Source: Leptospira tipperaryensis
GTDB taxonomy: Bacteria > Spirochaetota > Leptospiria > Leptospirales > Leptospiraceae
Length of the DNA stretch: 64,000 nucleotides
Direction of reading: 5' to 3'
Assembly (NCBI RefSeq): GCF_001729245.1
Contig: NZ_CP015217.1
Location: forward strand, 4,041,415 to 4,105,414
Shown: positions 9,249-21,817 of the stretch, in pieces
Position numbering within the stretch: position 1 is the stretch's first letter
How the letters are laid out: every line of letters starts with the position of its first letter
Program-made: the position numbers and the translations under genes
Notes under the pieces: generated by a model
Seen by the model: the letters and a program-made list of their open reading frames with translations, nothing else
The model's database searches: none
What the model was told of the DNA's origin: nothing

Positions 9249-10406
9249 ATGCCAAATAAAAATTTTAAATTGATTCTTTTTACTTCGTTCTTCCTGTTTT
9301 CATTTGTAACTTGCAGATTCATTTCTTCTCTTCTTTTAAAAGACGATCCGACTCCTTCCGGAATAATCGTTATCTTTCAAAATGGAGACGTGGCAATCGA
9401 ACGAAACGGAAAAAGAATAAAATCCAGCATTGGATTGATTCTTAGAGAGAATGACACGATCAAAACCGCTTCGGGTTCCATCGATATTCAAACCGGTAAG
9501 GGCGACTTAATAAGAATTAAATCTTTCAGTCAAATCACCTTGAAAGAAATTTCAAAGAGCGGAAAACCAAATACGAACCTCTACGTCCAAGCGGGTGAGT
9601 TGCTCATTAAAACGAACAAACTCAAATCAAAGGATTCTTTCCTTCTGACGACTCCGACTGCAGTAGCCGGAGTTCGCGGAACTACTTTTTCTTTTGAACT
9701 TACAAATGGAAAGCCGCCTAAAGTAAAAGTTTACGAAGGCGCGGTTGCGATCACGTTTAAAGTTCCGAAAGAGATTATTGAAAACAGCAAAGCCCTCGAT
9801 AAAGAACTCTATAGCGAATTTGTAGAATTTCTGGAAAAGAACGAAGTCGTTTTAGAAAACGGGGAAGAATCTTATGTGAAGCCTAGTTTGGATGAAATGA
9901 TTCAACTCGTTTTAACAAGAATGGAACAAGACGAAAGTATTGCAAAAGAATTTGATCAAATCAAAAAGTCGGAAAACCCGGAATTTCAAAAAGAGGAATT
10001 TACCGCAACTCCGCAAGAAAAAGCTGAGGTCGAGACGATGGTTTCAGTAGATCAGAATCTTTTGGACAAAGCTTTGACTGAGGATTCGAATTCTCCTCAA
10101 CCCGTAATTGCTTCCATCACCGCAGATATAGAACAGAACCACGAATCCAAATTGGATCAGGCTTTAAAACAAATCGAATCGGACGCACAAGCAACCGATC
10201 TCAAAGATGAAGCCAAAATTAAAGAATACTATAATATTCTTGAAGTCGTCGTAAAGACGGATGGAAACAAACTTTCTGGAGCCATCGTTACCCAGATTGG
10301 AGACAAACTGATTATTCATACGCCATCCGGCGTAATTCGGTTGAATAAGAACGATATCGATTACGTCGATTATCAATCGTTTCAAATCAAGACGAAGAAA
10401 AAATAA
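9249..10406 (+). CDS. FecR-domain lipoprotein
   Basis: A 385-residue exported protein. The N-terminus is a hydrophobic signal ending FLFSFVTC, a spirochaetal-type lipobox with Cys22 as the lipidation site. Residues about 38-170 form a FecR domain: FQNGDVAIERNGKRI, then LRENDTIKTASGS and LLTTPTAVAGVRGTTFSFEL, the typical G-V-R-G-T-x-F strand, and VYEGAV. The remaining half is charged, Glu/Lys-rich and possibly helical. Several Leptospira lipoproteins, including LipL45, carry this domain. A ribosome site (AGGACA) lies 9 bases before the ATG. No sigma/FecI gene is adjacent, so a FecR signalling role cannot be assumed. Confidence 0.87.
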   Translation: MPNKNFKLILFTSFFLFSFVTCRFISSLLLKDDPTPSGIIVIFQNGDVAIERNGKRIKSSIGLILRENDTIKTASGSIDIQTGKGDLIRIKSFSQITLKEISKSGKPNTNLYVQAGELLIKTNKLKSKDSFLLTTPTAVAGVRGTTFSFELTNGKPPKVKVYEGAVAITFKVPKEIIENSKALDKELYSEFVEFLEKNEVVLENGEESYVKPSLDEMIQLVLTRMEQDESIAKEFDQIKKSENPEFQKEEFTATPQEKAEVETMVSVDQNLLDKALTEDSNSPQPVIASITADIEQNHESKLDQALKQIESDAQATDLKDEAKIKEYYNILEVVVKTDGNKLSGAIVTQIGDKLIIHTPSGVIRLNKNDIDYVDYQSFQIKTKKK

Positions 10407-10527
10407 CTTTCAAAAGAGGTTTATTCAGACCTGGATGAACCTCTCCTTTCCATTCTTACGAAAATCCTTCTTGCTCCGATTTTCTTTTTGATCTTTCGGA
10501 GAAATTTTTCATTCTGCCAGCAAGACT

Positions 10528-14111
<3,584 letters not shown>

Positions 14112-14218
14112 TCTAATTGCTATTGAGAGCTTAAGAATTTCTGGAACAATCAGAAAACGTCCGATTTTGTTTTCTTTTTCCGGGTTGCCTAAGTAGTAAA
14201 AGAAAAGAGAGTGGGCTT

Positions 14219-15001
14219 GTGATTTTATACAAATCCAAAAATCAGCGCAAAGAATTCTTATTTTTTTTCTTTGTCATATTTATTTTTTCAATCGTAAGCA
14301 ATTGCTCCACGTATCTTCAAAACAGAAAGAATGATTTTAAAGACATCTTTACGGCAGGGGTGGAAGATCCGGGTTACGGAGCGGGTTTACGAATCGGTCC
14401 CTTGGCAGCGGGTTTTGTTTTTCAAGGCGGAGAATCTTCACCGGGTAGAAGAGATTTGGGAAAGGGTTACGGTTTAAGAGGCGGGCACTTCGGAGCGTAT
14501 CGATCTCAACAACTTATCTTTGGAATTCTTGGAAGTGATACATTCTTTCCGTTGAACGTAGAAACTCAGACTTCGGAATCAAGCGAAGAAGAAGTATCGC
14601 CCGAACTGCAGGAAGAACTTAAGAATTTGGAAAACACAAAAGTCCCCGGAGACAAAGTGCCTGAGTTCTTAAACGAAAGATATAATATCAAAAGTCAAAA
14701 ACTCCGTTATCTTTCCTTTTATCACATTCCGGTTGCAGAAAGAAGAAAAAGAAAAAAAGAAGAATTCTATAGAAGATTTATAGAAGAACAAAATTTTGAT
14801 CGAAACGATCCTTCGATTCAAAATGCTCTGCAAGCTCTCAATAAAAAGAAAGACGGTTATCCGAAGAGTTTTCTCTTTCAGATAGAAGTTTATTTAGGAA
14901 TTTATTATGGAGTTAGAATCGGAGTCAACCCCGCGGAGCTGGTAGATTTTTTACTCGGACTCGCGGGATTGGATTTGTTAGAAGACGATACTGCCGATTA
15001 G
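14219..15001 (+). CDS. hypothetical lipoprotein
   Basis: A 260-residue protein of no named family. Translation appears to start at a GTG with an AGAGAG stretch upstream. A long Phe-rich hydrophobic segment ends in IVSNC, putting a lipidation Cys at residue 29. Next comes a Gly-rich region (GVEDPGYGAGLRIGPLAAGF, then GYGLRGGHFGAY), then a highly charged middle (RRKRKKEEFYRR), and a C-terminal hydrophobic stretch (VYLGIYYGVRIGVNPAELVDFLLGLAGLDLL). The Gly-rich section resembles other Leptospira lipoproteins I have seen, but I cannot name the family. It is probably envelope-located. It converges with the next gene, overlapping it by 4 bases. Confidence 0.75.
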   Translation: MILYKSKNQRKEFLFFFFVIFIFSIVSNCSTYLQNRKNDFKDIFTAGVEDPGYGAGLRIGPLAAGFVFQGGESSPGRRDLGKGYGLRGGHFGAYRSQQLIFGILGSDTFFPLNVETQTSESSEEEVSPELQEELKNLENTKVPGDKVPEFLNERYNIKSQKLRYLSFYHIPVAERRKRKKEEFYRRFIEEQNFDRNDPSIQNALQALNKKKDGYPKSFLFQIEVYLGIYYGVRIGVNPAELVDFLLGLAGLDLLEDDTAD

Positions 15002-15369
15002 AGTTTGTATTCCATCTTTTTGATGACGCCCTTTTTATCGATCGTCAGCTTGATGAATTTTGTATCGTCAGTGATACTCGCCGGTTTCTCCGCCAATGTT
15101 TTATAAGAATTTTTTTGATATTCCGTAGAAACAAGATACCACTCTAAAACGGCCCCGTCTTGTGTATTCAATTCCACTGATGGAGTTCCCAAGACCGCCT
15201 CCGCTTTCAAACGTTTATCTCCTTCCTTGATCATTCCGACTTCGAAAGTTCTGATATCCGAATTTGGCTGATATTCCTGTTTAGGAGGTTGTTTCTTATC
15301 CTCCGATTTACAAAACGAAAGAACGGAGAGACATGCTAAAATCATAAGCGCTGAAAATATTTGTTTCAT
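14998..15369 (-). CDS. small hypothetical lipoprotein
   Basis: A 123-residue protein beginning MKQIFSALMILACLSVLSFC, a clear signal peptide and lipobox with Cys20. The open frame extends upstream to 15474, but the ATG at 15369 is chosen because it places the signal at the very N-terminus. The mature part is hydrophilic; residues about 45-75 (VGMIKEGDKRLKAEAVLGTP) resemble the small SmpA/OmlA-type fold, where a G-x-P motif follows a helix, but this is a weak resemblance. It is probably anchored in an envelope membrane; the function is unknown. Confidence 0.78.
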   Translation of the reverse strand: MKQIFSALMILACLSVLSFCKSEDKKQPPKQEYQPNSDIRTFEVGMIKEGDKRLKAEAVLGTPSVELNTQDGAVLEWYLVSTEYQKNSYKTLAEKPASITDDTKFIKLTIDKKGVIKKMEYKL

Positions 15370-15497
15370 CGTAATTTTCTCTAAGTTTGAATTTTGAACT
15401 GCTATACTTATCTCTATTTTAGGTCTGTCGAGATTAAAAAACGAATTAAAATTTAAAAAATTCTTCTTTAACACCGCTTAAGAATCACGATGGTTCC

Positions 15498-16472
15498 ATG
15501 AAAGAAAGGGGAGATACGATTCAAACGATTCTTCTAACCGGTGGAAGCGGATCATTGGGTCTTGTCCTTTTGCCGAGGTTATTGGAAAAATACAGAGTCG
15601 TCTGTTTAGGGCGAAATTTATCTTCTTTCCCAAACTCGATCCGCTTTAATCCTAACTTTGTATTTTACGAATTTGATCTCGAAGGATCGAAAGAACTTAG
15701 TCTCAAGGAAGAGCCGGAATTTATAGTTCATCTCGCTGGAAAGGTCAGCGGCGAAGGATCGAGTTACGAAGATTACAAAAGAGGAAACGAATTAGCGACA
15801 CAAAAGATTCTTAACTTCGCATCTAAACGCAAAAAGACCGGAATACTTTTTTCCAGTTCTACTTCAGTTTACGGATTTTCCGACTCACCCGTTGCAGAAA
15901 CTTCTGCCTTGCATGGAAAGACCTTCTACGCTATTTCCAAAATCGAGTGTGAAACACTCATACAAAAATCAAAAAACAAATACGTCATCCTGCGGATCGC
16001 TTCCGTCTACGGTCCGACAAACAAAAGTTTTCTAAATAAGTTGTTCCGAATTTTCCAATACGGAATCTTGCTTTGCTCGGGAAATTCGAATTTTAAAAAA
16101 TCGATGGTCTATTCTTCCGATGTAGTCGATGTAATCTTCCTCGTTTTAGAAAAATGGAAAAAAGCATCTGGAAAAATTTACAACGTGGCTCATCCAAAAC
16201 CTTTTTCCTTTTCGGAACTTGAAAATTTATTTCGAAAAATCTTTCCGGGAAAATTCTATGTCCGGTTTCGATTTAAGGGAATCGTTCTATTACTCTTCCA
16301 CATTCTCAACGCGGCTTATTCTAAATTTACCAAGCGAAAGATAAACTTAGAATATATACAAGAGTCGTCTATCGTGGATTCTTCCCGAATTCAAAAAGAT
16401 CTTGGGTTTGAATTTAAAATTTCGTTCGAAGAGGGAGTTCGCGAAATCTCCCAAAGAAAATTGAAAGATTAA
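15498..16472 (+). CDS. NAD-dependent epimerase/dehydratase (extended SDR)
   Basis: A 324-residue extended short-chain dehydrogenase/reductase. The nucleotide loop TGGSGSLG is at residues about 14-21, VHLAGKVSG near residue 77, and the catalytic Ser and Y-x-x-x-K are present (FSSSTSVYG, then YAISKIECE). Such proteins act on nucleotide sugars or related substrates, and the C-terminal half decides the substrate. The ATG at 15498 lacks a good ribosome site; a GGGGAG lies inside the first codons, so the true start could be slightly downstream. It converges with the MarR gene with a 4-base overlap. The substrate cannot be told from sequence. Confidence 0.85.
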   Translation: MKERGDTIQTILLTGGSGSLGLVLLPRLLEKYRVVCLGRNLSSFPNSIRFNPNFVFYEFDLEGSKELSLKEEPEFIVHLAGKVSGEGSSYEDYKRGNELATQKILNFASKRKKTGILFSSSTSVYGFSDSPVAETSALHGKTFYAISKIECETLIQKSKNKYVILRIASVYGPTNKSFLNKLFRIFQYGILLCSGNSNFKKSMVYSSDVVDVIFLVLEKWKKASGKIYNVAHPKPFSFSELENLFRKIFPGKFYVRFRFKGIVLLLFHILNAAYSKFTKRKINLEYIQESSIVDSSRIQKDLGFEFKISFEEGVREISQRKLKD

Positions 16473-16912
16473 GAATCCGCTTTTTCAGAAAGAATTTTTA
16501 ACAAATGCTCAAGATCATTCTTAAGATCCGTTAAATTCCTTTTATCAACGTCTAAGTTTTCAAGAAGCTTGTCCGGAACACAGACTGCTTTTTCTTTTAG
16601 TTTTTTTCCTTTCGAAGAAAGAAAAATCTGAACGGAACGTTCGTCTTCCGATGATCTCTTTCTATGAACCAATTCGGATTCTTCCAAACGTTTTAGAAGT
16701 GGGGTTAAGGTTCCGGAATCTAAGTATAATTTTTTTCCGATCTCCTTTACGTTGCATCCGTCTTCTTTCCAAAGAATCAAAAGTACCAAATACTGAGGAT
16801 ACGTAAGACCCAGTTCTTCTAGGATCGGTCGATACAACGAAGTAACTGCCCTGGAACAAGCATACAACGGAAAACAAATTTGATTTTCTAAAAAGAGTTC
16901 TTTAGCGATCAT
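16469..16912 (-). CDS. OhrR-like MarR-family peroxide-sensing repressor
   Basis: A 147-residue winged-helix regulator. The start NQICFPLYACSRAVTSLYRP contains a Cys at position 13 in the place of the reactive Cys of OhrR proteins (Q-L-C-F-x-L-Y). The DNA-binding part is NVKEIGKKLYLDSGTLTPLLKRLEE followed by the wing SSEDERSVQIFLSSKGK. OhrR proteins release their operator when an organic peroxide oxidises this Cys. It lies 37 bases downstream of a glutathione peroxidase gene on the same strand, and a 12-base palindrome lies just before that operon. This supports an autoregulated peroxide response. Confidence 0.85.
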   Translation of the reverse strand: MIAKELFLENQICFPLYACSRAVTSLYRPILEELGLTYPQYLVLLILWKEDGCNVKEIGKKLYLDSGTLTPLLKRLEESELVHRKRSSEDERSVQIFLSSKGKKLKEKAVCVPDKLLENLDVDKRNLTDLKNDLEHLLKILSEKADS

Positions 16913-16949
16913 AAATACTCCGTCCTGAATTTACAAGACGGGGTTATCC

Positions 16950-17435
16950 TTATTTTTTTAGAAGGTCTTGGATTTCTTTTTCGATTTTTTCAGGCGTAGT
17001 AATCGGCGCATAACGTTTGATCACCTTTCCATTTTTATCGACCAAAAATTTCGTAAAATTCCATTTGATCGAATTCCCAAAAAAACCGGAAGCTTCGTTT
17101 CTAAGAAAACGAAAGACAGGATGAGCGTTGTCGCCGTTCACGTCGATCTTTTTGAAAATCGGAAATTCCACTCCGTAATTTCTTTGACAGAAACTTTTGA
17201 TCGCCTCATCCGAACCGGGTTCTTGGTGTTTGAATTGGTCGCATGGAAATCCTAAAACTTCCAATCCTTCGGAGTTATATTTCTTATAAAGGTCTTGAAG
17301 CGCAGCATACTGAGGAGTAAACGCGCATTCGCTGGCTGTATTTACGATTAAGAGGACTTTTCCTTTGTAATCTTCTAATTTCTGTTCTTTGCCGCTATTC
17401 AAAGTAGCTGTCAGGTCATACAATTTCTGGCTCAT
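16950..17435 (-). CDS. glutathione peroxidase (thiol peroxidase type)
   Basis: A 161-residue peroxidase of the GPx family that reduces hydroperoxides, in bacteria usually with thioredoxin as reductant. The catalytic tetrad is seen: Cys in NTASECAFTPQY (Cys in place of selenocysteine), Gln in FPCDQFKHQEPG, and Trp and Asn in KWNFTKFLVD. The ATG at 17435 has GGAG at good spacing (GGAGATTGAA), which favours it over the ATG at 17447 that overlaps the ribosome site. It is the first gene of a two-gene operon with the OhrR-like regulator. Confidence 0.93.
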   Translation of the reverse strand: MSQKLYDLTATLNSGKEQKLEDYKGKVLLIVNTASECAFTPQYAALQDLYKKYNSEGLEVLGFPCDQFKHQEPGSDEAIKSFCQRNYGVEFPIFKKIDVNGDNAHPVFRFLRNEASGFFGNSIKWNFTKFLVDKNGKVIKRYAPITTPEKIEKEIQDLLKK

Positions 17436-17451
17436 TTCAATCTCCATTTAG

Positions 17452-17463
17452 ATTGTGCACAAT
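17452..17463. promoter_or_regulatory. palindromic operator candidate in the gpx-marR promoter
   Basis: A perfect 12-base palindrome, ATTGTGCACAAT, extended by matching A/T pairs on both sides after one mismatch. It ends 16 bases upstream of the chosen gpx ATG, within the ribosome-site/leader area, and lies in the intergenic stretch shared with the divergent DJ-1-like gene. MarR/OhrR repressors bind A/T-rich palindromes of this size overlapping their own promoters. The assignment to the OhrR-like protein is inferred from position and symmetry. Confidence 0.5.
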
Positions 17464-17573
17464 TTAATTTTACAAAATATAATTTCACAAATTCGGTCAA
17501 GAAGATTTTATTATTTTTTAGGAAACAAAGCCGAAGAACTCTAAGGGGTTGATTTTTTACAGATCCACTTAGA

Positions 17574-18338
17574 ATGAATCCTATGAGTTCTAAGCACAAA
17601 ATTCTGATTCCGCTCCCTTCGGAAGACTTCGATCCTTCGGAAGCCGCCATTCCTTGGAAAGTTCTTAAAGAGAATGATTTCGAAGTGGTTTTCGCGACTC
17701 CGGACGGAAAACCGGCCAAAGCTGACTTTAGAATGCTGACAGGCAAAGGACTCGGAATCTGGAAACTCATTCTGATCGCTCATAAGAACGCAAGAGCAGC
17801 GTATCAGGAAATGTCAAAAGATTCTAATTTTTTAAATCCTATTTCATACAAAGATCTGAAACCCGAAAATTTTTCCGGCGTGATTCTTCCCGGAGGCCAC
17901 GCGCCTGGAATGAAGGAATATTTAGAATCAAAGATTCTCCAGAACTTTGTAGGTGCTTTTTTTGCTACGGGGAAACCACTCGGCGCAATTTGTCACGGCG
18001 TTGTGTTGGCAGCGAGAAGCAAACTTCCTGGAACCGATCAGTCGATTCTTTTCGGTAAAAAAACAACGGCGCTTTTGAAGTCTCAAGAAATGGCTGCTTG
18101 GAATCTCACTCGACTGTGGTTGGGCGATTATTATAGAACCTATTCTCAATCCGTGGAAGACGAAGTGAAAGCAAACTTAAAAGATCCAAAGGATTTTCAC
18201 TTCGGACCAAAGCCGATTTTCAGAGACAATCATAAGAAAATCAAAAGAGGTCATTCTCTTACGGATGGAAACTATGTTTCTTCTCGATGGCCCGGCGACG
18301 CTCATTCTTTTGTAAATTCTTTCATGAAGTTATTTTAA
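17574..18338 (+). CDS. DJ-1/PfpI-like (type 1 glutamine amidotransferase-like) protein
   Basis: A 254-residue protein of the DJ-1/ThiJ/PfpI superfamily. The fold's first strand is KHKILIPLPSEDFDPSEAA, with VVFATPDGKPAKAD after it; SGVILPGGHAPGMKEY precedes the nucleophile elbow AICHGVVLAAR, where the Cys is the likely reactive residue. An insertion of about 60 residues after the PDG motif (IWKLILIAHKNARAAYQEM) distinguishes it from plain PfpI. It may act as a glyoxalase/deglycase, chaperone or amidase; nothing in the sequence decides this. It is divergent from the peroxide-defence operon and shares its upstream region. Confidence 0.85.
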   Translation: MNPMSSKHKILIPLPSEDFDPSEAAIPWKVLKENDFEVVFATPDGKPAKADFRMLTGKGLGIWKLILIAHKNARAAYQEMSKDSNFLNPISYKDLKPENFSGVILPGGHAPGMKEYLESKILQNFVGAFFATGKPLGAICHGVVLAARSKLPGTDQSILFGKKTTALLKSQEMAAWNLTRLWLGDYYRTYSQSVEDEVKANLKDPKDFHFGPKPIFRDNHKKIKRGHSLTDGNYVSSRWPGDAHSFVNSFMKLF

Positions 18339-18386
18339 CATTCTCAATTTGAGCGATTCCACAGTCTAAAAAATTCAGGAAATAGA

Positions 18387-20183
18387 ATGCAAGATCATAG
18401 CTTACTGATAACCCTCATCGTTTTTCTTTCGGCGGCCGTCATCTCGGTTCCTCTTTTTAAAAAAATGGGATTGGGTTCGGTAGTCGGTTATCTCATCGGA
18501 GGAACGATTATCGGACCTTGGGGAATCGGACTTATCACAGATGTGGAAAGCATTTTACATCTTTCAGAATTCGGCGTGATTCTACTTTTATTTCTGATCG
18601 GTTTGGAATTAAAGCCGCAGAGACTCTGGGTATTGAGAAGACCGGTTTTCGGGTTAGGCGGTCTCCAAGTAATTCTTACTTCGTTGATCTTCTTTGGAGT
18701 GTTATCACTGCTTGGATTGACCAACGCGCAAGCGATCGTAATTAGTATTAGCATTTCCTTATCTTCTACCGCGTTCGCGCTTCAAGTATTAGGTGAAAAG
18801 AATGAACTAAATACAGCTCACGGTAGAAGCGCATTCGCGATTCTTCTTTTCCAAGATTTAGCGGTGATTCCAGTGATGGCGATCCTTCCTTTTTTAGGAG
18901 AACCTACGGGAGAGGCCGGGAACCAAAACGGGCTTATGCCCATTCTCATAGCGATTGGAACGATTCTCGGAGTTATCCTCGCCGGAAGATTTTTAGCGAG
19001 GCCGTTGTTTCGACTCGTAGCTTCCTCCGGAAATCACGAAATCTTTACTGCGCTTTCTTTGTTAATCGTAGTCGGTCTTTCTCTCTTGATGGATCAGGTC
19101 GGACTTTCCATGGCTCTCGGTTCCTTTTTAGGCGGAGTTATTCTCGCCGATTCGGAATACAGACACGAGTTAGAATCGAATCTAGAACCGTTTAAAGGTT
19201 TGCTCTTAGGTCTTTTCTTTTTGGCTGTTGGAATGTCGATTAATCTTGGAGAGGTCCTAAAAGATCCGATCCTTGTGATTCTTTTTGCGTTAGGCCTCAT
19301 GTCGATCAAAGCGCTCGTCCTTTACTTTCTGGGAAGAGTTACCAAACAAACTGAGGAAACGTCTCTCAATCTCGCTGTTACGATTTCACAAGGCGGCGAA
19401 TTTGCCTTTGTCATTTTAGGAGTCGGAGTTTCTCTTTCTATTTTGCCGAGAGAAAGAGCCGATCTCGTAATCGCCGTAGTAACTCTTTCTATGGGCCTGA
19501 CTCCGATTCTTGGTCTCGTCAAAGACAAGGTTGTCGATTTATTTTTTAAAAAATCGGAAGAACAAGAAGATGATAATATTGAAGAACAAAATCGTGTAAT
19601 CATCGCAGGCTTTGGAAGATTTGGACAAATCATCGCAAGGATGTTATTCGTACATAGAATCGGATTTACCGCTCTGGAACACAATCCGGACCAAGTCAAT
19701 GTCGCAAGAAAATTCGGATATAAGATTTACTACGGCGACGCGAGTAAGCTGAGTCTTCTACGCTCTGCGGGTGCGGAACAAGCAGATCTTTTTATATTAG
19801 CAGTTCAAGATATAGATATTTCGGTAAAAATTGCAGAGACCGTAAAAAAACATTTCCCGAATCTCACGATCATCGCACGTGCTCGAAATAGAGAACACGT
19901 TTTTAAATTGTTGGAGCTCGGTGTAAAAATTATTCGCAGAGATACTTTCGCTTCCGCACTTGAATTGGCAGGCGAAACTTTGAGCCACCTGGGTTTTATG
20001 GATTCGGAAGTGGAACAAAAAGTTAGAAAGTTCCGCGCTCACGACGAGCTTACTCTCAAAGGACAATATCAAGTCCGACACAATGAAAAAGAGTTTATAC
20101 AATTTTCTAAGAACTCGATTCGTCAGTTGGAGGCCGCTTTCGAGGCCGACCGTTTAGAAAAGGAAGGAAGAACTGGCAGCTGA
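18387..20183 (+). CDS. Kef-type K+/H+ antiporter (CPA2) with TrkA-N domain
   Basis: A 598-residue transporter. Residues 1-385 are a CPA2 Na+/H+-exchanger domain with about 12 helices (GSVVGYLIGGTIIGPWG, LLLFLIGLELKPQRLW, SLSSTAFALQVLGEK, FQDLAVIPVMAILPFLG, LGGVILADSEYRHELE). Residues about 405-530 are a TrkA-N/RCK nucleotide-binding domain (VIIAGFGRFGQIIARML, then YYGDASKLSLLRSAGA). This is the KefB/KefC architecture for regulated potassium efflux with proton entry. It lies 48 bases after the DJ-1-like gene on the same strand. Redox regulation as in E. coli Kef systems would fit the peroxide-related neighbours, but that is inference. Confidence 0.92.
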   Translation: MQDHSLLITLIVFLSAAVISVPLFKKMGLGSVVGYLIGGTIIGPWGIGLITDVESILHLSEFGVILLLFLIGLELKPQRLWVLRRPVFGLGGLQVILTSLIFFGVLSLLGLTNAQAIVISISISLSSTAFALQVLGEKNELNTAHGRSAFAILLFQDLAVIPVMAILPFLGEPTGEAGNQNGLMPILIAIGTILGVILAGRFLARPLFRLVASSGNHEIFTALSLLIVVGLSLLMDQVGLSMALGSFLGGVILADSEYRHELESNLEPFKGLLLGLFFLAVGMSINLGEVLKDPILVILFALGLMSIKALVLYFLGRVTKQTEETSLNLAVTISQGGEFAFVILGVGVSLSILPRERADLVIAVVTLSMGLTPILGLVKDKVVDLFFKKSEEQEDDNIEEQNRVIIAGFGRFGQIIARMLFVHRIGFTALEHNPDQVNVARKFGYKIYYGDASKLSLLRSAGAEQADLFILAVQDIDISVKIAETVKKHFPNLTIIARARNREHVFKLLELGVKIIRRDTFASALELAGETLSHLGFMDSEVEQKVRKFRAHDELTLKGQYQVRHNEKEFIQFSKNSIRQLEAAFEADRLEKEGRTGS

Positions 20184-20714
20184 ACTTGACTAACAGGATT
20201 CAGTTGCCTCAAAACGAACGATTTGATAAAAAAAGAATCAAATCGAATGCAAGTTATTCAATAAATTATTCTTCGTTTATTTTTTAACTCTATTTCCCTT
20301 CAAAAATATAACCCTAACCCGGTTTTTCTCTGTCTTTTAGATCCCGTTTGCCGGATATGTTCAATATAGGAAACTTTTCTGGTTCGGACTTCCCATAGAG
20401 TTCGGATCGGAGAAATCCAATTCTCTTCACTATTCTCTCCGGAGTGGCTCTTTATCGAGCCGCTCCGATTTTTTGAATACAAAATCCAATTCCGGTCTGT
20501 TTAGTCTTTTTATAAAGAAGCCAATCCCTTTCCGATATTTTCCAAATTTAGAATTTTGGAAGAATCTGCTTTTCCCTTACAAAATGCGTTATGCGTCCTT
20601 TCGAAGGTGGATTCTAAAAACAGAAGTCATAAGCTCAACGGGGCGGAAGTTTTTTACAAAAGATAAGCAATGGCAAATTATAATTTGACCTTTAGGAGTT
20701 TTTTTCGAATTTTT
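20184..20714. other. intergenic region, no convincing gene
   Basis: About 530 bases between the Kef antiporter and the convergent SHOCT lipoprotein. The short open frames on both strands have no recognisable protein features. The one clear structure is a terminator-like hairpin at 20440-20474, about 260 bases beyond the antiporter stop. That leaves room for a long 3' UTR or a small RNA ending there. Confidence 0.5.
20440..20474 (+). terminator. intrinsic terminator
   Basis: Stem arms CGGAGTGGCTC (20440-20450) and GAGCCGCTCCG (20457-20467) pair along 11 positions with one G-U, around a 6-base loop, and are followed at once by ATTTTTTG. The T-run on the right side sets the direction as plus. 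It may end the Kef antiporter transcript or an unannotated small RNA. Confidence 0.75.
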
Positions 20715-21512
20715 TTAGAGTGATTTTAAAATTTCTTCTCGTTTCTTTCTATATTCTTCTTCCGAGATCAATTTTTTATCAAACAGTGCCTTCAGTTCAA
20801 TCAATCTCTTTTCGGAATCACTGATGTTCAATTTTTTTGGCGGATTCACTGGCTCGGAAGCTATAGCTGATTGAGTTCGAAAAGGGACAACAATATGAAA
20901 CTTTTTGAATTCATTTTTTACTTCGTCTTTAAAGTAAGTCAATTTGCCGATCGCGGAGTCCGGAATAAAAACTTCCAACGACGGTTTGGAATTCGATTCC
21001 GAAAGAGAAAAATTTGACCAGTCTTGAAATGTGTACGGAGTCTGAAAATCTATAAACTGATTCAATTCAAAAAAGACAAAATGAATCGTGTCCAAAGTTG
21101 GATAGAGAAGAAAAACGGTTCTTCGAATTCTTCTTCCCGGATTGATCGAATCTTCTTTTTTTAGAATCCAAAGTTGGTAACTCTGTTCCGAAGATTGTTC
21201 AAATTTTTCAAAAGCACGATTCGCGATTTCTTTGCTAAGCTCTTTTGGAAAGATTCGCAGAGCGGTCTCGTTCACCAAAGAATCGTTTCTATTTCCCAGT
21301 TGAAATAAAGATTCTTCTAAAATTCTTTTAAAAGCTTCGGGTTCTACACTCGTCGGATATTTTGCATCTGTTTCGATCCAAGACGGAATCTCAGAACTTT
21401 TTGCAAAAGAATAGAATGCGATGGAATCGGTGGAATAGTTGAGCTCTTTACGAATACCGGAAAAGCAGGAAAGAAGACTAAATGTTATGGCGACTGTGAT
21501 AAAACGATTCAT
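20715..21512 (-). CDS. lipoprotein with C-terminal SHOCT domain
   Basis: A 265-residue protein beginning MNRFITVAITFSLLSC, a short signal with a lipobox Cys at residue 16. The middle has no recognisable fold; a Pro-rich hinge (SEPVNPPKKLN) precedes residues about 235-265, which form a SHOCT-type short C-terminal helix pair (LIELKALFDKKLISEEEYRK, ending KREEILKSL). SHOCT modules are oligomerisation tails on many unrelated bacterial proteins. It lies about 50 bases downstream of csrA on the same strand, possibly transcribed with the flagellar operon. The function is unknown. Confidence 0.8.
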   Translation of the reverse strand: MNRFITVAITFSLLSCFSGIRKELNYSTDSIAFYSFAKSSEIPSWIETDAKYPTSVEPEAFKRILEESLFQLGNRNDSLVNETALRIFPKELSKEIANRAFEKFEQSSEQSYQLWILKKEDSINPGRRIRRTVFLLYPTLDTIHFVFFELNQFIDFQTPYTFQDWSNFSLSESNSKPSLEVFIPDSAIGKLTYFKDEVKNEFKKFHIVVPFRTQSAIASEPVNPPKKLNISDSEKRLIELKALFDKKLISEEEYRKKREEILKSL

Positions 21513-21562
21513 GCACGAACTCGGAGGAATTCTCCTTCAAAACTGGAATCGATCAAGAAGAA

Positions 21563-21817
<255 letters not shown>

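Noticed and set aside
10410..10440. Hairpin between the FecR gene and purT
   Set aside because: Arms have two mismatches and no T-tract follows.
20473..20688. 71-codon frame downstream of the 20440 terminator
   Set aside because: No ribosome site, no motif, low-complexity aromatic/basic content; looks like chance in an A/T-rich gap.
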